64,000 nucleotides of DNA, taken from contig JAVYMA010000007.1 of the NCBI GenBank assembly GCA_038740345.1, forward strand, positions 17,478-81,477, given 5' to 3'. Below the pieces are notes generated by a model. That model saw nothing but the letters and a program-made list of their open reading frames with translations. It did no database searches and had not been told where the DNA came from. The translations under genes were made by a program, and so were the position numbers. This document shows positions 35,154 through 44,161 of this stretch, piece after piece (position 1 is the stretch's first letter; every line of letters begins with the position of its first letter). The DNA is from Methanomassiliicoccales archaeon. Lineage in GTDB: Archaea; Thermoplasmatota; Thermoplasmata; Methanomassiliicoccales; UBA472.

Positions 35154-36302
35154 TCAGCGGTCTACAGTCGCAGTTCCTTCACTATTAATCTTTTTCTTAG
35201 AGGGGAGCCAATGACTGGCCAGCAGCGTGGGTATGATAGCGCTCATTAATATGGCTGCGATAAGAATAGAATACTGATCGATAGTCAATAGCCCATAAGA
35301 AAGACCTGACTGCGCGGCTATGGTGCCGAAAGTGAGCCCAGTGGCCATCAATAGGGTGACGAAAGGGGCGCTGGTCCCCACGTATCTCTTGGCCAGTGGA
35401 TAAACGCCAATGAACTTGAAGCCTACTTTGACCAGGAAGAGGGCCACGATGATCATCACACCAGATGCCATAGCCAAGAGTGAGACGTTAGAGCCTGCTC
35501 CGAGGAAGAAAAAAGGATTGAGGAACACTAACGTTATGGATTTCAGCTTCCCCACCGCATCGCGCATCTGGCTTAGGGTGGATGATGAGATCAAGCCAAG
35601 AATGTAAGCAGGCAGAACCGCCTGCACCCCTACCAACTCACCCATGGCCGCCAAGAGGAAGACGGAAAGGAGTATCGCCTTCACCTCGATATCGCCGGAG
35701 CGACCACGGATGCGAGCATGCAGCTCTCTCAATACAATGGGGAGGAAAAGTGCGGCTGTGACCATAGCAGCCAGGAACAATAGCAGCATAAAGCTGGCTG
35801 AGATGAAGAGCAAGCTGAGGGCAGAAAGTGTGGCCAAACCTGTGAAGAAGCAACCTGAGAGAATGAACTTACCCACATCAGTATGGGCTAGACCACCTTC
35901 CACCAAGACCACATAGACTATGGCCACCGATGTGGACGAGAGGGCCACGCCTACTATGAGAGAGGCCGATAAATCCCAACCAAGGACGAGATGACTGAAC
36001 AGCAGGCCACCCATGAAAGGGGAGAGGAAAGATATCAATCCAAACAAAATGGTCTTCATCAAATTACTACGCATGGCACCGAGGTCCGTTTCGGAACCAG
36101 CCATGAAGGTGAGGGTTACGCTGGCGAATGAAGCCAGGAATAGCCACCATTGGTGTTCTAGGGATTTCAAGCCCAAAGCGGTCCCTAGAATCATCCCCAA
36201 GGCCATCTCAATCACCGCCACTGTCACACCAGCCCGGATAGAAATGAGCGAAGCCAACATTCCAGCTGCGAGCAGAGCGGTTAAAGTCCATGTGTCCAAC
36301 AT
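35154..36302 (-). CDS. Cation:proton antiporter, KefB/CPA2 type
   Basis: 382 residues with about eleven to twelve hydrophobic helices. It starts LDTWTLTALLAAGMLASLIS. Helix 3 has GSETDLGAMRSNL, and the CPA2-like helix 5 region is LSSTSVAIVYVVLVEGG. No C-terminal RCK/TrkA-N regulatory domain is attached, as in minimal archaeal antiporters. It probably exchanges Na+ or K+ for H+. Transcribed alone, divergent from rps15. Confidence 0.86.
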   Translation of the reverse strand: MLDTWTLTALLAAGMLASLISIRAGVTVAVIEMALGMILGTALGLKSLEHQWWLFLASFASVTLTFMAGSETDLGAMRSNLMKTILFGLISFLSPFMGGLLFSHLVLGWDLSASLIVGVALSSTSVAIVYVVLVEGGLAHTDVGKFILSGCFFTGLATLSALSLLFISASFMLLLFLAAMVTAALFLPIVLRELHARIRGRSGDIEVKAILLSVFLLAAMGELVGVQAVLPAYILGLISSSTLSQMRDAVGKLKSITLVFLNPFFFLGAGSNVSLLAMASGVMIIVALFLVKVGFKFIGVYPLAKRYVGTSAPFVTLLMATGLTFGTIAAQSGLSYGLLTIDQYSILIAAILMSAIIPTLLASHWLPSKKKINSEGTATVDR

Positions 36303-36469
36303 ATGTAAGCTGATCCCTGTCCTTCACTGTGGTTCAAAACCGTGAGCCTTGAACTTTTCCAACGGGTCGCGGATTGAACGGTACATTTTTTTCAGGCGCA
36401 GCCTTTGGACGGAAATAAAATTTGCGTCTTTTGCCTTTCTTAGAAAGGATAGGTGGAAACGCTCAACAC

Positions 36470-36478
36470 TTATATATT
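36470..36478 (+). promoter_or_regulatory. TATA box for the S15 gene
   Basis: TTATATATT is about 75 nt before the chosen ATG at 36552, predicting a transcript start near 36500 and a leader of about 50 nt. Confidence 0.5.
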
Positions 36479-36551
36479 AGGACATGAATGGGCTTTCGCT
36501 TCGCCACTGTTTCAAACGCCTTAATAAGTGAGTTCCAGGATTGATGATCAT

Positions 36552-37007
36552 ATGGCAAAGATGCACGCTCGCAGAAGGGGTAAATCTGCTTCCGCTAAAC
36601 CATTGGTGACTGAGAATCCAGAATGGGTCACCATGTCAAAAGAGGAGATCGAGAAGACGGTGGTCAAGCTAGCGAGGGAGGGCATGACCTCCTCCAAGAT
36701 TGGAATGGTGCTCCGAGATAACTATGCGGTCCCAAGCGTCCGATTGGCCACGGGCAAAACCATGTATGAGATCCTACAGGAGAATGGTTTGAAGCCTGAG
36801 ATACCGGAAGATCTAATGGCCCTTATGAGACGGGCCATTAACGTCAACAATCATATGCTGGAGAACAAAAAGGACATGGCCAATAAGCGTAATCTCCAAT
36901 TGATAGAGTCGAAAATCCGCCGTCTAGTTAAATACTACAAGAGAAAGGAGGTTCTCCCTCAGAGCTGGGAGTACAGCCTAAAGAACGCAGAGCTCCTGCT
37001 TGAGTGA
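36552..37007 (+). CDS. rps15: 30S ribosomal protein S15
   Basis: Archaeal/eukaryotic-type S15 (S13e) of 151 residues starting AKMHARRRGKS, the family's usual start. The N-terminal archaeal extension (WVTMSKEEIEKTVVKLA, GMTSSKIGMVLRD) precedes the S15 core that binds the central domain of 16S rRNA (NLQLIESKIRRLVKYYKR). An upstream in-frame start at 36528 would add eight non-family residues and is less likely. The RecJ-like gene begins 6 nt after the stop, an arrangement common in archaea. Confidence 0.95.
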   Translation: MAKMHARRRGKSASAKPLVTENPEWVTMSKEEIEKTVVKLAREGMTSSKIGMVLRDNYAVPSVRLATGKTMYEILQENGLKPEIPEDLMALMRRAINVNNHMLENKKDMANKRNLQLIESKIRRLVKYYKRKEVLPQSWEYSLKNAELLLE

Positions 37008-37013
37008 GGGCAG

Positions 37014-38384
37014 ATGGAAGGAGAGAACCTTCCAAAACCCTTTCTCTCTACCCTAAGCGATGCCGCAGAGGAAGTAGTCAGACATGAGTATGTTCGGGTT
37101 TTGACACATTACGATGCCGACGGCCTTGCCTCGGCAGGCATAATCGCCAATGCACTCAGGCGCAGGGGTATCTCTTTCCATCTCAGCTTTTCCAAAACCC
37201 TGGACCCTGAGATGATCAACAAAGTTGGCAAAAGGGCTGAGTGTCTGCTCTTAGCCGATATGGGATCTTCATTCATACCCCATCTTGAGAAACTTGAGGC
37301 TAAAGTCGTAGTATTGGACCATCATGTGACTACCTCTTTGTCGAATAAGGTCATTCATGTCAACCCTCACTTATTCGGTATCGATGGAATGACCTCAGCT
37401 TGCGCCGCAGCCGTTTGCATGATGTTCGCCTTAGCTGTAGACCAGAAGAATTGGGATCTCCTGCCTATCGCCTTTGCGGGCATGGTCGGTGATCGGCAGC
37501 ATATCCGAGGAATGAGCGGGGTCAATCGCTATCTTTTAGAGGGGGGGCTTTCCAGGAAGATTCTGGAGCTGAGGCGGGGATCGCTGGTCCCTGAGGGCAA
37601 GCTAGCTGATAGTCTGGCCGATGGCTATGAGCCTTATATCATAGGAGTAACTGGAAGCGTTCAGGGAGCGATGGCCCTGCTCAGAGAGGCGGGGTTAGCA
37701 GAAGATGCGTCCTGGGCGCAATTGAATGATGCAGAGAGGCGAAAGCTCAGTTCATTGATAGCCTTGCGTCTTTTATCTCAAGGATGTAGCACATCCGCCA
37801 TGGAAGAATTGATAACAGATCGCTATTACTTCCCATCCTGGGGAACAACCGCCGATGACCTAGCGCAATTGCTCAACGCTTGTGGAAGGACAGATCAGGA
37901 AGGGGTCGGCGTGGCAATGGCTCTGGGAGATGTCGGAGCCAGGAAGGTAGCTGAGAGCCTGCGCAATGAATATAGGATGGCTGTTATCGAAGGTATGAGA
38001 AAGGTGGTCGAAGGCGGCATCAGAAAGATGGATAGCTTGCAATGGTTCGAGAGCCCCAACCCATCACTTTCAGGCGTGCTTTGCGGCCTCACTATGCAAT
38101 TCCTTGGCGATTGCACTAGGCCAACTGTGGCCCTTTCGTTCCATGGGGAAAAGACCAGAGTCTCCTCTCGCGCCACCTATAAGCTTCTAGAGAAAGGGAT
38201 AGATCTATCCGTGGCGATGAGTAAAGCGGCTGCAGCGGTCGGAGGGCTGGGAGGAGGACACGCCATAGCCAGCGGCGCTACCATCCCTAGGGGAAGAGAA
38301 GAGGAATTCCTGACAAATCTAGATGAAATAATCAAGGAGCAAAAAAGGTCCAAGATGGTCGAGCAAAGACCATCAGCGCCATAG
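37014..38384 (+). CDS. DHH-family RecJ/Cdc45-like single-strand nuclease
   Basis: 456 residues. DHH phosphoesterase domain with HYDADGLAS (motif I, about 32-40), DMGSS (motif II) and LDHHV (motif III), then the DHHA1 domain ending [10 protein letters not shown]. Archaeal homologues (RecJ or GAN) bind GINS and the replicative helicase or act as 5'-3' exonucleases on single-stranded DNA or RNA. Metal-binding residues are intact, so activity is expected. Linked to rps15. Its 3' end overlaps the convergent kae1 gene by 12 bp. Confidence 0.9.
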   Translation: MEGENLPKPFLSTLSDAAEEVVRHEYVRVLTHYDADGLASAGIIANALRRRGISFHLSFSKTLDPEMINKVGKRAECLLLADMGSSFIPHLEKLEAKVVVLDHHVTTSLSNKVIHVNPHLFGIDGMTSACAAAVCMMFALAVDQKNWDLLPIAFAGMVGDRQHIRGMSGVNRYLLEGGLSRKILELRRGSLVPEGKLADSLADGYEPYIIGVTGSVQGAMALLREAGLAEDASWAQLNDAERRKLSSLIALRLLSQGCSTSAMEELITDRYYFPSWGTTADDLAQLLNACGRTDQEGVGVAMALGDVGARKVAESLRNEYRMAVIEGMRKVVEGGIRKMDSLQWFESPNPSLSGVLCGLTMQFLGDCTRPTVALSFHGEKTRVSSRATYKLLEKGIDLSVAMSKAAAAVGGLGGGHAIASGATIPRGREEEFLTNLDEIIKEQKRSKMVEQRPSAP

Positions 38385-39353
38385 GACCTCCACCTCATCT
38401 GTGCGGTAGCGCTGATTAACCACCGTGTCCTCCATGCTCATTCTCATACCCGCCTTATGCATAATCAGGCCAGTCCAGGCGATCATGGCACCATTATCCA
38501 CGCAAAGTGTCCTATCAGGCACGTACATCTCTGCTCCACGCTCATGCGCCATTTTCGCCACCATCTCCTGGAGGCGCTTGTTCTGCACCACGCCTCCGCC
38601 TAAAAGGACCTCATCCTTCTCCACATGCGCCATGGCCCTCTCAGTAACTTCGGTCAGCATGGCGAAGCAAGTCTCCTGGACAGAGAAGCAAATATCCTCC
38701 AGGCTCTCACCCTCATCCCTAAGTCCAAGACAGGCAGTGAGTATGCCAGAAAATGCCATATCCATACCCTTGACCGAATAGGGCAATTCCAGGAGCTTCT
38801 TTCCATCTTTTGCCAAACGCTCAATCTTGGGGCCAGCATAATACCCTATACCTATTTCTCTGCCCAATTTGTCTAGCATATTCCCTATTCCTATGTCCAA
38901 GGTCTCACCGAAAATGCGATAGCGCCTGTTAGCGAAGGCTATGACCTGGGTGTTGCCCCCAGAGGCGTACAGCAGTACCGGATCTCGAGCAGGGGTCTTT
39001 GCTCGGCCTATCTCCAAATGAGCTATGCAGTGATTGACTCCTATTATAGGCAGTTTTAAAGTCAGAGAGAGGGCCCTTGCGGCAGTAGCTACCGTCCGAA
39101 GGCATGGACCTAATCCTGGGCCTTGGGAGAAAGCAATAAGGTCCAACTCATCAGCCTTTATTGCGGCCGTGCTTAAAGCTTTCCGTATTAGCTGTACCAC
39201 ATTCTGCGCATGATGATTTGCTGCTTCGCGTGGATGGATACCACCAGTCTCAGGGCGATACATCAACATCTCATTGGCCAGGACGTTGGCCTCCTCATCC
39301 ATGATGCCAACGCCCACGGTATGAGCGGTGCCTTCGATGCCTAACGCGATCAT
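38373..39353 (-). CDS. kae1: Kae1, tRNA N6-threonylcarbamoyltransferase (KEOPS subunit)
   Basis: Transfers threonylcarbamoyl to A37 of ANN-decoding tRNAs within KEOPS. 326 residues. Metal ligands H108 and H112 (NHCIAH), further motifs [23 protein letters not shown], the nucleotide site [10 protein letters not shown] and the final metal Asp in [10 protein letters not shown]. Only the Kae1 part is present. In many euryarchaea it is fused to the Bud32 kinase, which is not in this window. Convergent with and overlapping the RecJ-like gene. Confidence 0.95.
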   Translation of the reverse strand: MIALGIEGTAHTVGVGIMDEEANVLANEMLMYRPETGGIHPREAANHHAQNVVQLIRKALSTAAIKADELDLIAFSQGPGLGPCLRTVATAARALSLTLKLPIIGVNHCIAHLEIGRAKTPARDPVLLYASGGNTQVIAFANRRYRIFGETLDIGIGNMLDKLGREIGIGYYAGPKIERLAKDGKKLLELPYSVKGMDMAFSGILTACLGLRDEGESLEDICFSVQETCFAMLTEVTERAMAHVEKDEVLLGGGVVQNKRLQEMVAKMAHERGAEMYVPDRTLCVDNGAMIAWTGLIMHKAGMRMSMEDTVVNQRYRTDEVEVLWR

Positions 39354-39377
39354 CCAATTCTCGTTAAACGGCGAACT

Positions 39378-39641
39378 CTAATAAATAACGCTAAGGTCGG
39401 CTACGCTTAGCCCAGCTATTTGCCTCAGCCGAGCCATTATATTAATCGCTCCCTCCACCACCTGATCGTCCACCACCAGGATGGGCGTGTGCTTGTTGAG
39501 GATCTCATAATATGCTGCCTCGGCCATCCCTTCCGCTGTCTCCATATTAATGATGCTCACTTTGAGATTCTCAGGTATTCTCTCCTTCACCCATTCACAC
39601 TTCTGACAACCAGGCTTGGTGAACAGCAAAATCTCCGGCAT
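39378..39641 (-). CDS. Glutaredoxin/thioredoxin-like small redox protein
   Basis: 87-residue thioredoxin-fold protein. Active site CQKC (C12, C15) after the strand ILLFTKPG, the cis-proline turn KHTPILVV and a C-terminal helix. The CxxC spacing suits a thiol-disulfide carrier. It lies 24 nt upstream of kae1 on the same strand and may be cotranscribed with it. Confidence 0.85.
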   Translation of the reverse strand: MPEILLFTKPGCQKCEWVKERIPENLKVSIINMETAEGMAEAAYYEILNKHTPILVVDDQVVEGAINIMARLRQIAGLSVADLSVIY

Positions 39642-39818
39642 CCCATTAACCCCTCGAGGGTAAAGTAAAGGGGCTTAAAAAAGTTGGCGCCCCAGCAGCA
39701 TAACGAGATGAGTTGCGAGATGCCTAAAAGGCTTATTTAACCTGCTGGATTGATCCCAACAAGGCCATAATGCGGCGAAAGGCATATAGTATCGAAGGTA
39801 TTACGGCAAATCCCAGAA

Positions 39819-39891
39819 GGGCTCATGGTCTAGTGGTTATGACGTCTGCTTGACACGCAGAAGTTCGCCAGTTCGAATCTGGCTGAGCCCA
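39819..39891 (+). tRNA. tRNA-Val (GAC anticodon)
   Basis: Acceptor GGGCTCA pairs with TGAGCCC. The anticodon stem TCTGC/GCAGA encloses TTGACAC, giving GAC. The T-arm is CCAGTTCGAATCTGG and the discriminator is A at 39891. CCA is not encoded (next bases CTG), unlike the tRNA-Leu in this window. A TATA-like GCATATAGTA at about 39782-39791 could be its promoter. Confidence 0.95.
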
Positions 39892-39908
39892 CTGCATTTC
39901 CCTTTAGG

Positions 39909-39916
39909 ATTTTTTT
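39909..39916 (+). terminator. T-run downstream of tRNA-Val
   Basis: A run of seven or more T residues starts about 18 nt after the tRNA, consistent with archaeal U-tract termination. No hairpin is needed. Confidence 0.4.
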
Positions 39917-39998
39917 ATTATTTATTATCTGAACATAATCGGCCATATTTTCCGTCAGGCTTATTTCTCCGCAAATCGGTTGGGACGAGGTGAACGCC

Positions 39999-40181
39999 TT
40001 GATAGAAAAAAGACCATGCCTTTGGCATGCAGCAGACGGGCGTTGTGCCAGCTGCAAGGCTAGGAGGATAAGGTTGGATGTGCTTCACCTGAAGGACTAT
40101 GAAATGTGCCGCGGGCAAGAAGATTATGCCACCTGCGATTTCTATAAAGAAAGGCCTAAAGTGCAGAACAAAGAAGATTGA
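39999..40181 (+). CDS. Small cysteine-rich protein, probable metal binder
   Basis: About 60 residues. Cysteines are spaced C-x8-C-x2-C (CLWHAADGRCASC), then a second set C-x8-C (MCRG to TCDFY) about 20 residues later, with an additional histidine between. The pattern suits a zinc or iron-sulfur knuckle. GAGGTGA at 39987-39993 is well placed for the TTG at 39999, so I use that rather than the GTG at 39990, which lies inside the ribosome site. Not matched to a named family. Confidence 0.6.
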   Translation: MIEKRPCLWHAADGRCASCKARRIRLDVLHLKDYEMCRGQEDYATCDFYKERPKVQNKED

Positions 40182-40223
40182 GAAACCCTTGTATACAATT
40201 ATGGTGAGCATTTCGGTGAGCAC

Positions 40224-40775
40224 GTGAGCCAAGAAAATTTGACGCCGCTCCTGGAAGAGATCGGTCACGAGCAAAAGGAGCGAAGGATAGCTGCTCTGGA
40301 GCGTTTGCAAGGGCTCCTCAAGGAGAAAGCGGTGGATTCGAAGGCCATTCCCTATCTTGTTAATGCCCTCGCCTCAGAATGCCCGCAGGAAAGAGGCTTA
40401 GCAATATGGGGCCTGGGAAAATTAGCACAGAACAAGGTAAGAGGAGAATATCCACTGAAGCAGATTATTTATCTATTATCCGACGATGATGAGGAGATCC
40501 GAGAAAATTCGGCATGGGCGCTGGGCGAGTTGGCAGGCATCGGCATCGGTGGGAAAGAGGAGATCGAGCCCCTCAACAAGCTGCTGTACGATCTCTCAGC
40601 TTCAGTGAGAGGAATGGCAGCATGGGCACTGGGTAGGCTGGCTGAGCGCTTGCAGATCGGAGAGATATCCTCCCTAGCTCATTTGAGGCGATTGCTGAAT
40701 GATCGTAGTCTCCTCGTCCAGAAGAGCGCTTCCTACGCCCTGGAACGTCTAACCGCTATACATATTGAGGAGTGA
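40224..40775 (+). CDS. HEAT-repeat protein
   Basis: 183 residues made of about four to five HEAT/PBS-lyase-type helical repeats, each with an A-WALG-LA core (LAIWGLGKLA, SAWALGELAG, MAAWALGRLA, SASYALERL). Such scaffolds mediate protein contacts and no catalytic site is expected. The GTG start at 40224 is preceded by GGTGAG. It follows the Cys-rich gene by 42 nt on the same strand. Confidence 0.82.
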   Translation: MSQENLTPLLEEIGHEQKERRIAALERLQGLLKEKAVDSKAIPYLVNALASECPQERGLAIWGLGKLAQNKVRGEYPLKQIIYLLSDDDEEIRENSAWALGELAGIGIGGKEEIEPLNKLLYDLSASVRGMAAWALGRLAERLQIGEISSLAHLRRLLNDRSLLVQKSASYALERLTAIHIEE

Positions 40776-40884
40776 TGTTGCCATTTAGATATTGGGTTTA
40801 TGGCTAAACTTTGTTTTACCATACATGTCATTTAGACCCTTGGGAACAGAAAATAAATCTTCAAAAATAAAATTCAAACAATCG

Positions 40885-40895
40885 TTATATAATAA
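40885..40895 (+). promoter_or_regulatory. TATA box for the HyuA-like gene
   Basis: TTATATAATAA about 50-60 nt before the ATG at 40944. The predicted transcript start near 40915 leaves a short leader containing the CAGGTGATT ribosome site. Confidence 0.55.
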
Positions 40896-40943
40896 GCGTT
40901 GCATTCCCTCACTCCATCATTATCAAAGCGCTCAGGTGATTTA

Positions 40944-42893
40944 ATGAAGCTAGGTCTGGGCATCGACACAGGCGGAACCTATACAGACGCCGTCATAGTT
41001 GATCTCGATTCAAGAAATGTTATCGCTAAAGCAAAGTCTCCTACCACCTACCAGGATCTTTCAATCGGCATCCTGGGAGCCATCGATGGTATCCTAGGAC
41101 AAGGAGGCTTTGAGAAGGAGAACATCAGCTTAGTAGGTCTCTCTACCACCCTGGCCACCAATTCTATACTTCAAGGCAGAGGCGGGGAAGTAGGCCTGAT
41201 AGGCATAGGTTGGCATCCAGAGAAGGATTGGGATTTGCCTTGTAAAAGGTCTCGCTTCATCAAAGGAGGTTTCGATTCCCTGGGTCGGATGGTAGAGCCC
41301 ATGGATAGGGAAGAGCTGAAGGAGGCTATCCGAGAGGTCAGCCGCGGTGTGGATGCGGTGGTGGTGTCCTGCATATTCGGAGTATATAACTCATGGCAAG
41401 AGGAGGAGGCGGCTCAAGCTGTGAGGGAGATGACCTCACTTCCTGTGGTGACGGGGCATTCACTGACGGGAGAGCTGGGCATAAAGGAAAGGACCGTGAC
41501 CGCCATCCTGAATGCCAAACTACTGCCGATCATCAACAATTTCCTATCATCCATCAAATCATCTTTAGAGAAAAAAGGCATACAGGCGCGCATATTGGTA
41601 TTCAAGGGGGATGGGGGGCTCATGACCATCGAGGCGGCGATGGAGAGGCCGGTGGAGACCATTCTCTCCGGCCCGGCGGCGAGCCTGATGGGTGCAAAGG
41701 TTTTGTCCGGCCTTGATACTTGCATCTTGGTGGATGTCGGAGGTACATCCACAGATATCGCATACCTTGATAATGGATTTCCCCGCATCAATTTCGAGGG
41801 CGCCATGGTGGGCAAATGGAGGACGCGAGTCAAAGCCTTGGATATGTGGACGTGCGGATTGGGCGGGGACTCAGCTATTCGCATGGGAGACAATGGAGAT
41901 CTGATCATAGGTCCTGATAGGGTTGTCCCTCTGGCCATAGCTTCTCTCATGCGCAAGGACTTCAAAGAAGCCATGCTTAAGGAAGGCGACACCACCTTTT
42001 ACGTGCCAGGAAGCGGGAACCTCACTAACCTCTCTGAGAGAGAGAGCTTAGTCTATAGTTATATTTCCCGCCAGGGGCCGCGCAGCCTCTTCGAAACCAT
42101 GGATGGGGTGCCTGAGGTAGTGCTGATTAAGGACACCTTGATGAGCTTGATGGCCCGAGGCAATGTTCTAAGGACAGGTCTTACTCCCACGGACATCATG
42201 CATCTTAACGGGGACTTTGTGATCGGGGATAAGGAGGCCTCTCGCATCGGCCTTGAGCTTCTCGCCTCAAAGATGGATGAGCGTCCAGATAGACTTGCCC
42301 AGCGTATCATGGAGCGAGTGATAACTCGCGTGGGAGAAGAAGTGATTCTTAAGACCGTGAGCGATGAATACGGAGTGCCAGCCTTCTCCCTAGCCACAGA
42401 GCAGCTGCTGCATGCTGCAGCAGGAGAGGGGGTCTTCAAGCATTTGTCCCTACGGGCGCGCCTGGATCGCCCCATAGTGGGGGTTGGTGCGCCTGCCCAA
42501 ATATTAGTGAAACCTTTGCAGAACAGGATGGAGGCCCAGGTCGTGATCCCACCGAACTTTGATGTGGGTAATGCGGTGGGGGCGGTCTGCAGCCTCATCT
42601 CGGAATCGATCTCGGTGGAGGTGTATCCCCGTGATGATAAGTTCATCGTCTTCTCTCAGCAAGGTTCGCCTGCTGAATACAGACACCTTGGAGAGGCTTT
42701 GGAATCAGCCCGTTCCTTGGCAGAGAGATACGTGAGAGAAAGGCTGGAGCGCTCTCGGGTGGAGGATATCAGGATCAAAGTGGAGCAGATAGACCGTAAA
42801 TTCTGCGATGGCTACGGAAAAGAGATGAAATTCATCAACTTCATTATCGTCAGGGCAGTCGGAACGGCCAAGCCTCTCTTGGATAAGAAATGA
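40944..42893 (+). CDS. Hydantoinase/oxoprolinase A-family protein (HyuA-like)
   Basis: 649 residues with an actin-like ATPase fold: GIDTGGTYTDAV (3-14), STTLATNSILQG, SGPAASLMGA and VDVGGTSTDIAYL. Family members hydrolyse hydantoins, 5-oxoproline or acetone-type substrates using ATP, usually with a HyuB partner. No hyuB is adjacent, so this may be an archaeal orphan with a different substrate. The ATG at 40944 follows CAGGTGATT. Confidence 0.88.
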   Translation: MKLGLGIDTGGTYTDAVIVDLDSRNVIAKAKSPTTYQDLSIGILGAIDGILGQGGFEKENISLVGLSTTLATNSILQGRGGEVGLIGIGWHPEKDWDLPCKRSRFIKGGFDSLGRMVEPMDREELKEAIREVSRGVDAVVVSCIFGVYNSWQEEEAAQAVREMTSLPVVTGHSLTGELGIKERTVTAILNAKLLPIINNFLSSIKSSLEKKGIQARILVFKGDGGLMTIEAAMERPVETILSGPAASLMGAKVLSGLDTCILVDVGGTSTDIAYLDNGFPRINFEGAMVGKWRTRVKALDMWTCGLGGDSAIRMGDNGDLIIGPDRVVPLAIASLMRKDFKEAMLKEGDTTFYVPGSGNLTNLSERESLVYSYISRQGPRSLFETMDGVPEVVLIKDTLMSLMARGNVLRTGLTPTDIMHLNGDFVIGDKEASRIGLELLASKMDERPDRLAQRIMERVITRVGEEVILKTVSDEYGVPAFSLATEQLLHAAAGEGVFKHLSLRARLDRPIVGVGAPAQILVKPLQNRMEAQVVIPPNFDVGNAVGAVCSLISESISVEVYPRDDKFIVFSQQGSPAEYRHLGEALESARSLAERYVRERLERSRVEDIRIKVEQIDRKFCDGYGKEMKFINFIIVRAVGTAKPLLDKK

Positions 42894-42983
42894 TGAGCCT
42901 AGGCGCTACTACTAAAGAAGCGAGAGCGAGCCAAAGAATCCTAACCGAAAAATGGGTAGCTATAAATCTGTTTAAAATTAAGT

Positions 42984-43205
42984 TCAATCCTCCTCATCAT
43001 CCATGCTCTCTTCCTCTTCCAGCTCGTCGCCCTCCTCCACGGGCATGGACAGGAATTCTTCAATCTCCTCCTCGAGCTCCTCCAGCGCCTCAAGCGCCTT
43101 CTTCTTCTGCCCTTTTTCCACCATGTCCTTAATGGCGCTCACACAGTCCAGGATGAAGAGCAGCTCATCGTCTATCTCTTCGAACATCTCGTAGAGACTT
43201 GGCAT
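42984..43205 (-). CDS. Small highly acidic helical protein
   Basis: 73 residues, not recognised. An N-terminal amphipathic helix (YEMFEEIDDELLFILDCVSAIKD) leads into a Lys/Glu helix, and the last 20 residues are almost all Glu/Asp. The amino-acid pattern makes the reverse strand open too (a Ser-rich shadow), but the ATG at 43205 and helical periodicity favour this strand. It lies about 80 nt past the end of the V4R-type regulator gene, on the same strand. Confidence 0.6.
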   Translation of the reverse strand: MPSLYEMFEEIDDELLFILDCVSAIKDMVEKGQKKKALEALEELEEEIEEFLSMPVEEGDELEEEESMDDEED

Positions 43206-43283
43206 CTTATTCCTCAGCAGAGGATGGGTGAACCAAGATTATAATGATTTACAGTGGCGGCCCTTTCCTTGAACCTCTCTGCG

Positions 43284-44033
43284 TTATAAGCCTGGCTCTA
43301 TCACGTATTTGCAAAAATTAAAGTTAGAGCCGAAGGTCTCGGCCTTCGTGACTCTTGCTGGCATACCCATTCTCGTTTCGAATATGGCTTCCAGGATCCC
43401 TTCGTTCATGAGGCAGAGAGTTCTACCCACATCCGGCGCTTTGGAGCAATCGTATTCGTCCTTGATGATGAGCGTTACGGGGTGCAGAGCATAGACGTTT
43501 ACCTCGCCCAGCTCGTGCACTTTAAAGAATTCCTTGACCTCACTTATTATGCCTTCGACATTGTTCGACTTCATGCGTTTGGAAATCTCCTTGCCGATCT
43601 GCCTGCCGATGTCCTTCAGTACAGGGTCCATGTTGAAACCTATGGCCTCCATCCCGATCACTATGGAGCGGATGACCCCTTTCAGGAAAGTGCTGGGAGA
43701 GCCAATGCTCCTGGCTATGGTGATCTCCACATGCTTCATCAGATCCTCGCGTGGTACCACCGAAGAGCCTACCGGTCTCGAGACAAGGTAGAAAATCTTG
43801 CGGCGGTTGTCCTGAGGATCATCGCGGTATCCAATCAGCCCTTCTTTAACCATCTTATCGAGGTGCACCGAGAGAGTGGATTGAGCTTTCCCTGTCAATT
43901 GAGCGATTTCGCTTAGGCTCAGATCGCGGCGCTGCAGCTCGCTCAATATCTTCTGCCTAACAGGATTGGAAATCTGCCTGAGGCCTGACGTTGTAGAATA
44001 GACATCGAAGGCCTCGGTCCTCTTTTCAGTCAA
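43284..44033 (-). CDS. ArsR-like winged-helix regulator with V4R-type sensor domain
   Basis: 249 residues. The N-terminal winged helix (about 15-90) has ISNPVRQKILSEL, LSLSEIAQLTGKAQSTLSVHLDKM and a wing RRKIFYLV. The C-terminal about 150 residues resemble the V4R (4-vinyl reductase) small-molecule or metal-binding domain, with cysteines in YDCSKAP, RTLCLMNEG and NFCKYV. It should bind DNA as a dimer and sense a ligand through the C-terminal part. TTG start with GGAGAGA next to it. Divergent from mtnA over a shared TATA region, so mtnA-aldolase-nop5 is its most likely target. Confidence 0.8.
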   Translation of the reverse strand: MTEKRTEAFDVYSTTSGLRQISNPVRQKILSELQRRDLSLSEIAQLTGKAQSTLSVHLDKMVKEGLIGYRDDPQDNRRKIFYLVSRPVGSSVVPREDLMKHVEITIARSIGSPSTFLKGVIRSIVIGMEAIGFNMDPVLKDIGRQIGKEISKRMKSNNVEGIISEVKEFFKVHELGEVNVYALHPVTLIIKDEYDCSKAPDVGRTLCLMNEGILEAIFETRMGMPARVTKAETFGSNFNFCKYVIEPGL

Positions 44034-44065
44034 TCTCTCCCCCGCAGCGTAAAGAATGTGATGTG

Positions 44066-44080
44066 AAATATATAAATAAT
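44066..44080. promoter_or_regulatory. Two-way TATA box between the V4R regulator and mtnA
   Basis: AAATATATAAATAAT reads as a TATA box on both strands. Leftward it is about 33 nt from the regulator's TTG (44033). Rightward it predicts a start near 44100 and a leader of about 60 nt before mtnA. Confidence 0.55.
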
Positions 44081-44161
44081 CTCAGGCTAAGGAGGCACGG
44101 CCTTTGGCCAAGAGGAACCAATTTATTTCTATGCAAGCCCGAAATAAGGGATGGTGAGCAG

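Noticed and set aside
41414..42646. Long antisense ORFs (193 and 195 codons) opposite the HyuA-like gene
   Set aside because: They are Ser/Arg/Pro-rich shadows of a well-matched sense gene and contain no family motif.
43003..43194. Ser-rich plus-strand ORF opposite the small acidic protein
   Set aside because: It is a run of serines created by complementing GAG/GAA codons. The minus-strand product has a better start and helical pattern.
44063..44161. Upstream extension of mtnA from the GTG at 44063
   Set aside because: The codons fall inside the TATA box and predicted untranslated leader, and the added residues are not family-like.
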